A stretch of 64,000 nucleotides of DNA from assembly GCF_015477765.1 (NCBI RefSeq), contig NZ_JADLQQ010000007.1, positions 1 through 64,000 on the forward strand. Reading direction: 5' to 3'. Within the stretch, counting starts at the first letter, position 1. Each line of letters opens with the position of its first letter. This DNA comes from Nocardia transvalensis. GTDB lineage: Bacteria; Actinomycetota; Actinomycetes; Mycobacteriales; Mycobacteriaceae. A program made the translations under genes and the position numbers. A model generated the notes under the pieces. It searched no databases. It was given only the letters and a program-made list of their open reading frames with translations, and was not told where the DNA came from. Shown here piece by piece: positions 1 through 7,977 of this stretch.

Positions 1-290
1 ACGACACCGTCGATGCCAATATCGAGCTGGGCCTGCCCGCCGATGCCCGCGACTACGGCACCGGCGCGCAGATCCTGGTCGATCTGGGCATCACGTCGAT
101 GCGGCTGCTGACCAACAACCCGGCCAAGCGGGTGGGCCTGGACGGCTACGGGTTGTCGATCACCGAACGGGTGCCGATGCCGGTGCGCGCCAACGCCGAG
201 AACCTGCACTACCTACGCACCAAACGCGACCGGATGGGCCACGATCTGGTCGGCCTGGACGATCTCGACCTCGGCGAAACAGCGCGGTGA
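1..290 (+). CDS. ribA: RibA C-terminus: GTP cyclohydrolase II (probably bifunctional RibBA), 5'-truncated by window edge
   Basis: The 3' end of a gene that enters from the left edge; about 95 codons are visible. GTP cyclohydrolase II opens the imidazole ring of GTP in the first step of riboflavin synthesis, in the cytosol. In actinobacteria it is usually fused behind a RibB (dihydroxybutanone phosphate synthase) domain, which would lie outside the window. The visible part carries the typical C-terminal blocks DARDYGTGAQILVDLG, LLTNNPAKR and RANAENLHYLRTKRDRMGH. The next gene is ribH, 36 bp downstream on the same strand, so the two probably share a transcript. The family assignment is firm; the fusion is inferred. 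Confidence 0.95.
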   Translation, partial: DTVDANIELGLPADARDYGTGAQILVDLGITSMRLLTNNPAKRVGLDGYGLSITERVPMPVRANAENLHYLRTKRDRMGHDLVGLDDLDLGETAR

Positions 291-326
291 CGGCGCAGTG
301 ACCACACAGGAAGGCGGACGTATTCA

Positions 327-806
327 ATGAGCGGTACGGGCGTACCGGAATTCGAGCTGGAGCAGGCCAAGGATCTCAAGCTCGGCATCGTCGCATCGCG
401 CTGGCACACCAAGATCTGTGACACCCTCGTCGCCAATGCCGAGCGGGTGGCGCGCGCGGCCGGGGTCGAGGAGATCACCGTGGTGCGCTGCGCGGGGGCG
501 ATGGAACTGCCGGTGGTGGCGCAGGCGCTGGCCCGCACCCACGACGCGGTCGTCGCGCTCGGCGTCGTGATCCGCGGGGAGACACCGCATTTCGAATACG
601 TCTGTGATGCCGTGACCGCCGGGCTGACGCGGGTGTCGCTGGACGAGAGCACGCCGGTGACCAATGGCGTGCTCACCGTCAATACCGAACATCAGGCACT
701 GGATCGGGCCGGACTGCCGGATTCCGCGGAGGACAAGGGTGAGCAGGCCGCCGCGGCCGCGCTGGACGCGGCGCTGACGCTGCGGGCCCTGCATCAGGCT
801 GTGTGA
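327..806 (+). CDS. ribH: 6,7-dimethyl-8-ribityllumazine synthase
   Basis: Lumazine synthase condenses the RibA-derived pyrimidine with dihydroxybutanone phosphate, the penultimate step of riboflavin synthesis; family members assemble into icosahedral or pentameric cytosolic particles. The 159-residue protein has the usual length and motifs: LKLGIVASRWH near the N-terminus, CAGAMELPVVAQAL, the phosphate/substrate loop VIRGETPHFEYVC, and TPVTNGVLTVNTEHQALDRA. The ATG is preceded by an AGGAAGG ribosome site. It follows ribA and is followed after 4 bp by a PH-domain membrane protein, as in mycobacteria. Confidence 0.97.
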   Translation: MSGTGVPEFELEQAKDLKLGIVASRWHTKICDTLVANAERVARAAGVEEITVVRCAGAMELPVVAQALARTHDAVVALGVVIRGETPHFEYVCDAVTAGLTRVSLDESTPVTNGVLTVNTEHQALDRAGLPDSAEDKGEQAAAAALDAALTLRALHQAV

Positions 807-810
807 ACCC

Positions 811-1308
811 ATGCCACCGGTCGTCCGAATCTGGAAGCGCGGACCGCAGCCGACCACCCAGCCCGAGTGGGACCTGGAGATTCGGCCCCGTCGGTCGGTG
901 CGTACCGCCCGCATCGTGGCGGCGGTGATCGCGATCCTGTTCACCATTGCCGGGATCGCGACCCCGCACAGCGCGACCGGAGTGAACATCCGCGTCGCGG
1001 ATCAGATCGCCCTCGTCTGCTTCGGGTGGCTGCTGGCCGCCGCGGTGCTGCTGCTCACCCGCCCCCGCGTGCGAGTCGGGCCGCGGGGCGTGTCGGTGCG
1101 CAACATCCTGGGCGACAACGACTTCGCGTGGCGAGACATCCGCGGCGTGTCCATCCCCGACAAGAAGGCCTGGGCCCGCCTGGAACTGGCCGGCGACGAG
1201 TACGCGCCCATGCTGGCCATCCGCGTCAACGACGGCGACCACGCCGCGCACGCGATGGAGCGTTTCCGCGAGCTCGGCGCGAAATACACCGCGACCCAAG
1301 GGGATTGA
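811..1308 (+). CDS. PH-domain-containing two-helix membrane protein
   Basis: A 165-residue protein starting 4 bp after the ribH stop, so probably translated from the same message. Two hydrophobic segments (about residues 30-50 and 65-85) are followed by a hydrophilic beta-rich region containing VGPRGVSVRNILGDNDFAWRD, broken here as VGPRGVSVRNIL and GDNDFAWRD, which is typical of the small bacterial PH (bPH) domains. The C-terminal domain should face the cytosol. A homologue follows ribH in mycobacteria as well. The molecular function of these proteins is not known; membrane association is inferred from hydrophobicity only. Confidence 0.8.
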   Translation: MPPVVRIWKRGPQPTTQPEWDLEIRPRRSVRTARIVAAVIAILFTIAGIATPHSATGVNIRVADQIALVCFGWLLAAAVLLLTRPRVRVGPRGVSVRNILGDNDFAWRDIRGVSIPDKKAWARLELAGDEYAPMLAIRVNDGDHAAHAMERFRELGAKYTATQGD

Positions 1309-1396
1309 TCCCGGCAACAAGCATGCCGGAAGGATGGGGAGCCTGTTCTCGTCCTCGGGTGGCCGACCCTGCCACGGCGTGGTAGCAATTCTTAGC

Positions 1397-1421
1397 TCGG
1401 TAATCGATGAGGGGTTACCGA
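1397..1421 (+). promoter_or_regulatory. Inverted repeat upstream of the DUF4333 lipoprotein gene
   Basis: TCGGTAA (1397-1403) and TTACCGA (1415-1421) are perfect inverted copies separated by 11 nt, ending 25 bp before the lipoprotein ATG. This could be an operator half-site pair or a weak leader hairpin; no specific regulator is suggested by the neighbours. Confidence 0.3.
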
Positions 1422-1446
1422 TGAAGAATGCGAAGGGTATGCGCGT

Positions 1447-1968
1447 ATGCGTCGTTTGCTGCTCCTGGTGCCGATCCTGGTCGCCGTCGGCTGTTCCTCC
1501 GGATCCGGTCATTCCCATCAGGTCGACGACAAGGACACTCGGGCGGCCATCGCCGACCTGTTCCAGAAGAACGCCGCCGAGGCCCCCGCGAGCTCGTCCT
1601 GCGACGGTTCGCTGGAGGCGAAAGCCGATGCGACCGTGAAGTGCACGGCGAACGACAGCGCGGGTAAGACCTGGCCGGTCACCGCGAAGGTCGCCAAGGT
1701 CGAGGGGGACAAGGTCGATGTCGAGGCCGCCTTCGACGATCACGTGATCGGCGTGGAGGATGCCAAGGCCAAGATCGCCCAGATGTATCGGAAGATCGCC
1801 GACGGCGAGGTCGCGGGTGTCGACTGCAAGGGCGTGCAGAAGCTCGAGGACAACAGCTCCCGCACGTGCACCGTCACCGAAACGGGCGGTAAGAGCGTGG
1901 GTGTGACCTTCGTGGTGTCCGGCGTGAAGGGCAACCAGTACTCCTACGAGGTCGGCCTCAGCCGCTGA
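1447..1968 (+). CDS. DUF4333-type lipoprotein
   Basis: A 173-residue exported lipoprotein. The N-terminus MRRLLLLVPILVAVGC is a lipoprotein signal peptide with lipid-anchored Cys16, followed by a Ser/Gly/His linker. The mature part contains two similar segments, each with a cysteine pair 13-14 residues apart (SSCDG...VKCTA and GVDCKG...RTCTV), as in the DUF4333 family, so two disulfide-stapled domains are likely. An ATG at 1421 is out of frame; the ATG at 1447 has GAAGGG upstream. Mycobacteria carry a lipoprotein gene (lprH, from memory) at the same position. Role unknown; probably attached to the outer face of the plasma membrane. Confidence 0.8.
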   Translation: MRRLLLLVPILVAVGCSSGSGHSHQVDDKDTRAAIADLFQKNAAEAPASSSCDGSLEAKADATVKCTANDSAGKTWPVTAKVAKVEGDKVDVEAAFDDHVIGVEDAKAKIAQMYRKIADGEVAGVDCKGVQKLEDNSSRTCTVTETGGKSVGVTFVVSGVKGNQYSYEVGLSR

Positions 1969-1975
1969 TGGGTGG

Positions 1976-2004
1976 CCGTCGTCCCGGCACGCCCGGGACG
2001 ACGG
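1976..2004. terminator. Bidirectional hairpin terminator between converging genes
   Basis: A perfect 12-bp stem CCGTCGTCCCGG / CCGGGACGACGG with a 5-nt loop (1988-1992). It lies in the 42 bp between two converging genes, the lipoprotein (stop 1968) and ggt (stop 2011). There is no U-tract, as is usual for actinobacterial terminators. Confidence 0.7.
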
Positions 2005-2010
2005 ACTCGG

Positions 2011-3951
2011 CTACCTCGTATCGCCCATCACGGCCCCCTCGCGCCGCGGATCCGTCCCGCCGATCCAGCCGTCGCTCTCGCGCTTGAGCGCACTGAGCCC
2101 GCTGGCTTGCTGATCGACCGACACCTGATGCCCGAGTTCGCGCAGCCGCTGGACGAGACGGTCGTGATCGCCGCGGTCGGTGGCGTCGATCGCGGGATGC
2201 TCGCCGCCGATCCCGGTGACGGGACCGTTGGCCGCGCCGAAGCTCACCTCGGACACGGCCTGCTGCGGGTCCAGCCCCCAATCCAGCATGCCGACAAGGG
2301 TTTTCACGACGAATTGGATGATCAGCGAGCCGCCGGGGGATCCGGCGGTGTAGACCAGCTGCCCGCGGGAGCCGTCGGGGGCCCGGTCGAACACCAGTGT
2401 CGGGCTCATGGAGCTGCGCGGCCGCTTCCCGGCCTCCACGCGGTTGGCCACCGGCGCCCCGTCCGTGCCGGTCGGATCGGCGCTGAAATCGGTGAGCTGA
2501 TTGTTGAGCACGAACCCGTCGACGACGTGGAAGGAGCCGAACGCCGATTCCACGGTCGTGGTCAGTGCCGCCGCATTGCCGTATTCGTCGACCACGGAGA
2601 TGTGGCTGGTGCCGTGCTCGGGCGGCTGCGGGCCGGTGCCCAGCGGGACCGGGCCGAAATCGCCGGGCTGGGCCTTACCCATGCTGCGGTCCGGATTGAT
2701 CAGCCCGGCACGCTGTTTCAGATAGTCCTTGTTCAGCAGGGTGTCGGGGGAGTTGCCGGGCAGCGGAACGAAATCGGAGTCGGCGACGTACTTGTCGCGG
2801 TCGGCGTAGGCCAGTCGCTCCGCCTCCGAGATCAGGTGTACCGCTTCGGCCTTGGGCTTGCCGCCGTTGCGGTCCACGTTGTCCGGCTTCAGTGCCGACA
2901 GGTCGAAATTCTCCAGAATGCCCAGCGTGGCCGCCACGGTGATGCCGCCGGAGGACGGATTGGGCATCCCGCAGATTTCGTGGGCGCGGTAGTCGGTGCA
3001 CAGTGCCGTGCGCTTCTTGGGCTGATAGCGCGCCAGATCCTCGAGGGTGATCTGGCCTGGCGTGCGCCCGCCGGAGGTGGTGGCGGTGGCGTCGACGATA
3101 TCGCGGGCGATGGCACCGGTGTAGAAGGCATCGACGCCGTCGGAGGCGATGGCGCCCAATGTCTTCGAATACGCCGGATTGGTGAGCTGGTATCCGGCCG
3201 GTTTGGGCGAGCCGTCGGGCTGCAGGAAGTACGCCTTGGCGTTGTCGTCGCGCGCGAGATCGGCTGCGGAGCTGGCGATCTGGGCCGCCAGCCGCGGGCT
3301 GATGGCAAATCCCTGATCGGCGAGGGTGACGGCCGGGGCGAACAGGTCCCGCCAGGGTTGTTTGCCGTGCTCGCGATGGGCCAGGTCGAGCATCCGCAGC
3401 ACGCCGGGTACGCCGATGGACCGGCCGCTGGCGCGGGCATTCGGTTGTGGCGGCGTCTGATCGGTGTCGCTGATCCAGCGCAGATAGTTCTCCGTGGCCG
3501 AGGCCGGGGCCACCTCGCGCCCGTCGTAGGCGTCGACGGATTTGGTGCTGGCGTCGTAATACATCAGGAAGGCGCCGCCGCCGATACCCGATGCCTGCGG
3601 CTCCACCAGGCCCAGCACCGCCTGCGCGGTGATGATCGCGTCGGCCGCGGTGCCGCCGTCGGCCAGCACGCGGCAGGCCGCCTGTGTGGCAAGGGGATTG
3701 GCGGAGGAGACGGCGAAGCTGCGGGTGCGCACCGCCGTCATATTGCTGCGGTAGCCGGTGGCGATCTCGGGATTGGTGGCTATATTCGTGCCGGTCGCGG
3801 CCGGTCCGGGCGGGGCCACCGGGGTGCCGTTCGGGGTGTCGGCGCAGGTGCGATCCGTCGATCCGGGGTCCGACGTGCAGCCGGTCAGGAGGCCTGTGGT
3901 GAGCAGCAGCGCGGCGGCCGCCCCGGTCCCGATATGTCGCATGCGCCTCAT
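2011..3951 (-). CDS. ggt: Gamma-glutamyltransferase, secreted lipoprotein
   Basis: Gamma-glutamyltranspeptidases cleave and transfer the gamma-glutamyl group of glutathione-like substrates outside the cytoplasm. The 646-residue protein starts at MRRMRHIGTG with a lipoprotein signal whose lipobox LLTGC gives Cys25; an upstream in-frame start at 4026 would put 25 unlikely residues before it. The proenzyme is expected to self-cleave at the Thr of HGTSHISVVD, which becomes the catalytic N-terminal Thr of the small subunit. Family blocks VEPQASGIGGGAFL, RPRSSMSPTLVF and the oxyanion loop GSPGGSLIIQFV are present, and length is normal. The precursor appears intact. Actinobacteria commonly make mycothiol rather than glutathione, so the natural donor is uncertain. 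Confidence 0.93.
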   Translation of the reverse strand: MRRMRHIGTGAAAALLLTTGLLTGCTSDPGSTDRTCADTPNGTPVAPPGPAATGTNIATNPEIATGYRSNMTAVRTRSFAVSSANPLATQAACRVLADGGTAADAIITAQAVLGLVEPQASGIGGGAFLMYYDASTKSVDAYDGREVAPASATENYLRWISDTDQTPPQPNARASGRSIGVPGVLRMLDLAHREHGKQPWRDLFAPAVTLADQGFAISPRLAAQIASSAADLARDDNAKAYFLQPDGSPKPAGYQLTNPAYSKTLGAIASDGVDAFYTGAIARDIVDATATTSGGRTPGQITLEDLARYQPKKRTALCTDYRAHEICGMPNPSSGGITVAATLGILENFDLSALKPDNVDRNGGKPKAEAVHLISEAERLAYADRDKYVADSDFVPLPGNSPDTLLNKDYLKQRAGLINPDRSMGKAQPGDFGPVPLGTGPQPPEHGTSHISVVDEYGNAAALTTTVESAFGSFHVVDGFVLNNQLTDFSADPTGTDGAPVANRVEAGKRPRSSMSPTLVFDRAPDGSRGQLVYTAGSPGGSLIIQFVVKTLVGMLDWGLDPQQAVSEVSFGAANGPVTGIGGEHPAIDATDRGDHDRLVQRLRELGHQVSVDQQASGLSALKRESDGWIGGTDPRREGAVMGDTR

Positions 3952-4176
3952 GGTCGGACTGTAACGCCCGGGTCCGACAGCGGCAGTGGTTTTGCCGTCG
4001 GACGCTCGGTCCAGACGCCAGAGCATTTCCCCAGCTACTTCTGCTCGGAGGGACCGAAATCCCCGGAGCGAACCCTATTGTGTTATGGGGTCGACAACCG
4101 AGGCCAGTGTGCGGGGTCCGGCTATTGACCAGGTAACGTTTGGGCCTCACGGAGTCGACGAAGGAACAACCGACAG

Positions 4177-5643
4177 ATGACCCAAGTGCGAGGCAACACG
4201 TACCTCGACGCGGAGGACAGTGGCTATCACAAAAGCCTGAAGCCACGTCAGCTGCAGATGATCGCCATCGGCGGCGCGATCGGAACCGGACTCTTCCTCG
4301 GTGCCGGTGGGCGCCTGGCCAATGCGGGGCCGGGTCTGTTCCTGGTGTACGGCGTGTGCGGCGTGTTCGTGTTCTTCATCCTGCGCGCACTGGGTGAGCT
4401 GGTGTTGCACCGGCCCTCGTCGGGGTCGTTCGTCTCCTACGCCCGGGAGTTCTACGGCGAGAAGGCCGCCTTCGTCGCCGGGTGGATGTACTTTCTGAAC
4501 TGGTCGATGACCGGCATCGTCGACACCACCGCGATCGCCACCTACCTGCACTACTGGGGGCCGTTCCAGCCGATCGCGCAGTGGATCCTGGCGCTGACCG
4601 CGCTGTTGATCGTGCTCAGCGTCAACCTGATCTCGGTGAAATGGTTCGGCGAGCTGGAGTTCTGGGCGGCGCTGGTGAAGGTCGTCGCCCTGGTGTCGTT
4701 CCTGATCATCGGTTCGGTGTTCCTGGCCGGTCGTTTCGAGATCGAGGGCCAGACCACCGGGTTCTCGGTGATATCCCATTCCGGCGGCTGGTTCCCGACG
4801 GGAGTTCTGCCGCTGGTCACGGTGACCTCCGGCGTCGTGTTCGCCTACGCCGCCGTGGAGATGGTGGGCACCGCGGCGGGCGAGACGGAGAATCCGCAGA
4901 AGATCATGCCGCGGGCGATCAACTCGGTGATCTTCCGGATCGCGGTGTTCTACGTCGGGTCGCTGGTGCTGCTGGCGCTGTTGCTGCCCTACACCGCGTA
5001 CTCGGCGGGGGAGAGTCCGTTCGTGACGTTCTTCTCCAAGCTCGGTGTCGGCAACGCCGGGTCGGTGATGAACTTCGTCGTGCTGACCGCCGCATTCTCG
5101 AGCCTGAACGCGGGTCTGTACTCCACCGGGCGGATTCTGCGGTCGATGGCGATGAACGGCAGCGCGCCCAAGTTCACCGGCATGATGAACAAGCGCGGCG
5201 TGCCCTACGGCGGCATCCTGCTGACCAGCCTGGTAGCGCTGTTCGGCGTCGGGCTCAACTACCTCGTGCCCTCGCGGGCCTTCGAGATCGTGCTCAACGT
5301 CGCCGCGCTGGGCATTCTGTCGTCCTGGGCGACGATCGTGCTGTGCCAGTTGCAGCTGTGGCGGCGGTGGCGGCGCGGGGACGCGGATCGACCGTCGTTC
5401 CGCATGTTCGGCGCGCCCTATACCGGGTTCGCGACCCTGGCCTTCCTGGTGGCCGTGCTGGTGCTGACGGCCTTCGACTATCCGGTCGGCACCTGGACGG
5501 TGGCCAGCCTGGTGGTTCTCATTCCGGCGCTGATCCTCGGGTGGTTCGCGGCGCGCAAACGCGTGCTCGGCATCGCCCGCGAGCGGGAGGGCTACACCGG
5601 GGAGTTCCCGGTGGTCGCCAACATCCCCCTCGACGGCGACTGA
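4177..5643 (+). CDS. ansP: AnsP-type amino acid permease (L-asparagine permease family)
   Basis: A 488-residue APC-superfamily permease with about 12 hydrophobic segments. The N-terminal LKPRQLQMIAIGGAIGTGLF and GPGLFLVYGVCG, then ELVLHRPSSGSFVSYAREF and GWMYFLNWSMTGIVDTTAIA, agree closely with the mycobacterial AnsP1/AnsP2 asparagine permeases as I remember them. It should import L-asparagine or related amino acids across the plasma membrane by proton symport; the exact substrate is inferred. The ATG has GAAGGA about 11 bp upstream. It is divergent from ggt (226 bp between starts) and ends only 2 bp from the convergent ABC gene. Confidence 0.88.
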   Translation: MTQVRGNTYLDAEDSGYHKSLKPRQLQMIAIGGAIGTGLFLGAGGRLANAGPGLFLVYGVCGVFVFFILRALGELVLHRPSSGSFVSYAREFYGEKAAFVAGWMYFLNWSMTGIVDTTAIATYLHYWGPFQPIAQWILALTALLIVLSVNLISVKWFGELEFWAALVKVVALVSFLIIGSVFLAGRFEIEGQTTGFSVISHSGGWFPTGVLPLVTVTSGVVFAYAAVEMVGTAAGETENPQKIMPRAINSVIFRIAVFYVGSLVLLALLLPYTAYSAGESPFVTFFSKLGVGNAGSVMNFVVLTAAFSSLNAGLYSTGRILRSMAMNGSAPKFTGMMNKRGVPYGGILLTSLVALFGVGLNYLVPSRAFEIVLNVAALGILSSWATIVLCQLQLWRRWRRGDADRPSFRMFGAPYTGFATLAFLVAVLVLTAFDYPVGTWTVASLVVLIPALILGWFAARKRVLGIAREREGYTGEFPVVANIPLDGD

Positions 5644-5645
5644 CC

Positions 5646-6473
5646 TCAGGCGCGCGCTGCCGCCTCCGGCTGCGTCGCTCCCGCCGCACGATCCGTGCGC
5701 ACCTGCCAGCGGCCCTCGGTCCGGGTCAGTCGGATCGGATGGTCGAAGCAGGTGCTGATGTTCTCGCTCGTCAGCACCTCGTCGACGGGCCCCTGCGCGA
5801 TGCTGCGGCCCGCGCGCAACAGCACGGCGTGGGTGATGCCCGGCGGCAGCTCCTCGAGATGGTGTGTGACCAGCACCGAGGCCAGCTCCGGATGGGCGGT
5901 CTGCAGCCCGTCGAGGCGGTCGATGAGCTGTTCGCGCCCGGCCACGTCCAGGCCGGTGGCGGGCTCGTCGAGCAGCAGCAAGCGAGGGTTGGGCATGAGG
6001 GCGCGGGCGATCAGGGCCCGGCCCCGCTCGCCCTGGGACAGGGTGGGCCAGCGGGCCTCTCGGCGATGGGTCAGCCCGAGCAACTCGATCAGGCGGTCGG
6101 CCTCGGCGATCTCGGCGGCGGTCGGACTCCACCGCTGTTTCAGATCGGCGGTGTTGGTCAGCCCGGTCAGCACCACCTCGTGCGCGGTGAGCGGATAGGG
6201 CGGGGCGTGGCGGGGATCGACATGGCCGATGGCCGTGCGCAATTCGCGCATATCGACCCGGCCCAGCCGGTGGCCGAGGACCTCGACGCTGCCGCGGGTG
6301 GGATGTTCCGAGGCGCCCAGCAATTTCAGCAGTGTGGTCTTGCCGGCGCCGTTGGGGCCCAGCAGCGCCCAGTGCTCGCCGGGGCGCACGGTCAGCGACA
6401 CCTCGCTGAGGATCGGGGTGCGATTGCGGACGAAGTCCACGGCCCCGACCTGGAGAATGGGGGAGTCGGCCAT
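5646..6473 (-). CDS. ABC transporter ATP-binding protein (YlmA/iron-complex type)
   Basis: A stand-alone 275-residue ABC ATPase. Walker A GPNGAGKTT is at about residues 39-47, the signature is LSQGERGRALIARAL, Walker B is LLLLDEPATGLD, and the switch His sits in VLVTHHLEEL. All catalytic motifs are intact. The profile resembles the soluble ATPases often annotated as iron-complex importer subunits. No membrane or binding-protein partner is adjacent, so its transporter is unknown and a non-transport role is possible. The ATG at 6473 starts 13 residues before the conserved fold; an upstream start at 6503 would extend by 10 residues into the divergent promoter. Confidence 0.85.
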   Translation of the reverse strand: MADSPILQVGAVDFVRNRTPILSEVSLTVRPGEHWALLGPNGAGKTTLLKLLGASEHPTRGSVEVLGHRLGRVDMRELRTAIGHVDPRHAPPYPLTAHEVVLTGLTNTADLKQRWSPTAAEIAEADRLIELLGLTHRREARWPTLSQGERGRALIARALMPNPRLLLLDEPATGLDVAGREQLIDRLDGLQTAHPELASVLVTHHLEELPPGITHAVLLRAGRSIAQGPVDEVLTSENISTCFDHPIRLTRTEGRWQVRTDRAAGATQPEAAARA

Positions 6474-6550
6474 GCGATTCACCGTAGCAAACTCCTCAGA
6501 CAAGCTGATGTGTGAACAATGTCATGGGACGACTTCGGTACGCTGACCGG

Positions 6551-7228
6551 GTGACTGTCGAGGCAGTGCTTTTCGATTTCTCCGGAACCCTGTTCCGGCT
6601 CGAGGACCACGAGAGCTGGGCTGCGGATCTCATCACGACCGACGGGCGGCCGCTGGACGCGGCCGAGTCCGCGGAGGTGCTGCGGCGGCTGACGACGCCG
6701 GTGGAGCAGGTGGTGCGATTCGACGAACGTGACCAATTCGCCTGGGAGAACCGGGATCTCGACCCGAAACTGCACCGGCAGGCATACCTGGAGGTGTTGC
6801 GCCAAACCGGCGTCGGGCGTCCGGAGCAGGTCTATGCCCGGTTGGTCGACCCACTGGCGTGGACTCCTTACCCGGATACCGCCGACATCCTGAAAGCGTT
6901 GAACACCCAGGGCATTCCGATCGCCGTCGTGAGCAATATCGCACACGACGTGCGCCCGTCGTTCGGCAAATACGGCCTCGACCGCTATGTCGACGCCTAT
7001 GCGCTGTCGTTCGAGGTCGGCGCGGTGAAACCGGATCCGACGATCTTCCGCTGGGCTCTCGACCGGCTCGGTGTCGCCCCCGAGGCGGCGCTGATGGTCG
7101 GCGACAGCCGCGAGGCAGACGGTGCCGCAACGGCTCTCGGCTGCCGCTTCGGCTGGGTGGATCCGCTGCCGACCGCACAGCGCCCCGACGGGTTGCGCAC
7201 GGTCCTGCGCGCCCACGGCGTGCTCTAA
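6551..7228 (+). CDS. HAD-superfamily hydrolase with Ser in place of the second motif-I Asp
   Basis: HAD hydrolase of 225 residues from the GTG at 6551 (TVEAVLFDFSGTL); a GTG at 6512 would add 13 residues. Motif I is DFSGT, with the nucleophile Asp but Ser at the +2 position where phosphatases carry the acid/base Asp. Motif II is VVSNI, the motif III Lys lies in GAVKPDPTIF, and motif IV is MVGDSREADG. A helical cap lies between motifs I and II. The substrate is unknown. The stop overlaps by 4 bp the stop of the convergent dehalogenase-like gene, so the two HAD proteins are end-to-end but not co-transcribed. Confidence 0.82.
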   Translation: MTVEAVLFDFSGTLFRLEDHESWAADLITTDGRPLDAAESAEVLRRLTTPVEQVVRFDERDQFAWENRDLDPKLHRQAYLEVLRQTGVGRPEQVYARLVDPLAWTPYPDTADILKALNTQGIPIAVVSNIAHDVRPSFGKYGLDRYVDAYALSFEVGAVKPDPTIFRWALDRLGVAPEAALMVGDSREADGAATALGCRFGWVDPLPTAQRPDGLRTVLRAHGVL

Positions 7229-7923
7229 CAGCCGAGCTGGCCGGCCAGGTCCAGGAAATCGGCGGCGTTGATGTCGAATTCGTCGGAGAACACGACGTCG
7301 GCCAGGGCGGGATCGCCGAATTCCCTTGGCCGGGCGACGAATGCCGTGCGGAAGCCGAGCTCGGCGGCGGCGCGGATGTCGTATTTGTGGCTGGCCACCA
7401 TCATGATGTCCGAGGGCTCCAGCCCCAGGTAGCCCGCCGCCATCCGGTAGGCGCGCGGGTCGGGCTTGAACGCACCCGCCATCTCGGCGGCGAACACCGC
7501 ATGCCAGGGGAAGTCGCAGTGCCGCGAAATGCTCACGACCGCATTCACATCGGCGTTGGACAGCGTGGCCAGGGTGTAGGCGCCGCGCAGGCGAGTGAGC
7601 CCGGCCACCGCATCCGGCCACGGGTCCAGCCGCTTCCAGCTGTCGGTGAGTTCGCGACGCTGCGGCTCGGGCAGCTCGAGACCCTGCTCGCCGAGCAGGT
7701 CGTCGAGCGCGGATCGATAGATCGACGCCACGCTGACCCACCGATCCGCCGCCGCGGCCTTGGTGCCGCGGAAATAGGCTGCGCGCCAGTCGTTGACGAA
7801 CCGCGACCAGTCCAGGTCGTATCGGGCACCGAGGATCCGCCGCGCCGCGCCCGCGACCGTGCTGTGGAAATCGGTCGCGGTGCCCTGCACGTCGAACAGC
7901 AATGCCTGTGGCCGGTCACTCAT
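7225..7923 (-). CDS. Haloacid dehalogenase type II-like HAD protein
   Basis: A 232-residue HAD protein. Motif I is FDVQGTATDF, with nucleophile Asp and Gln at +2 rather than Asp. The rest follows the type II 2-haloacid dehalogenase pattern: TLSNAD, GAFKPDPRAYRMAA, and MMVASHKYDIRAAAELGFRTAFV followed by RPREFG (split here for length: MMVASHKYDIRAAAEL, GFRTAFVARPREFG). Members hydrolyse 2-haloalkanoic acids through an aspartyl ester, but many proteins with this profile have no known dehalogenase activity. It is cytosolic. The ATG is within 55 bp of the end of the upstream flavoprotein gene on the same strand, so a shared transcript is possible. Confidence 0.8.
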   Translation of the reverse strand: MSDRPQALLFDVQGTATDFHSTVAGAARRILGARYDLDWSRFVNDWRAAYFRGTKAAAADRWVSVASIYRSALDDLLGEQGLELPEPQRRELTDSWKRLDPWPDAVAGLTRLRGAYTLATLSNADVNAVVSISRHCDFPWHAVFAAEMAGAFKPDPRAYRMAAGYLGLEPSDIMMVASHKYDIRAAAELGFRTAFVARPREFGDPALADVVFSDEFDINAADFLDLAGQLGC

Positions 7924-7977
7924 GATCGCCGATGCTAGGCCCGGCCACCGGTCCGGTCGAGGACGACGGGATGTGAT

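Noticed and set aside
1..326. FMN riboswitch for the riboflavin genes
   Set aside because: Any such leader would be upstream of the first rib gene, outside the window; nothing in 291-326 forms one.
1972..4128. Rightward open frame of about 718 codons opposite ggt
   Set aside because: Antisense shadow of a secreted gamma-glutamyltransferase with full motifs; Gly/Ala/Arg-rich product typical of an opposite-frame artefact.
7225..7228. Overlapping convergent stop codons as a frameshift sign
   Set aside because: Both HAD proteins end at their normal length; convergent overlaps of 4-17 bp recur here (38010-38023, 42059-42072, 47492-47508, 63097-63100) and reflect compact packing.
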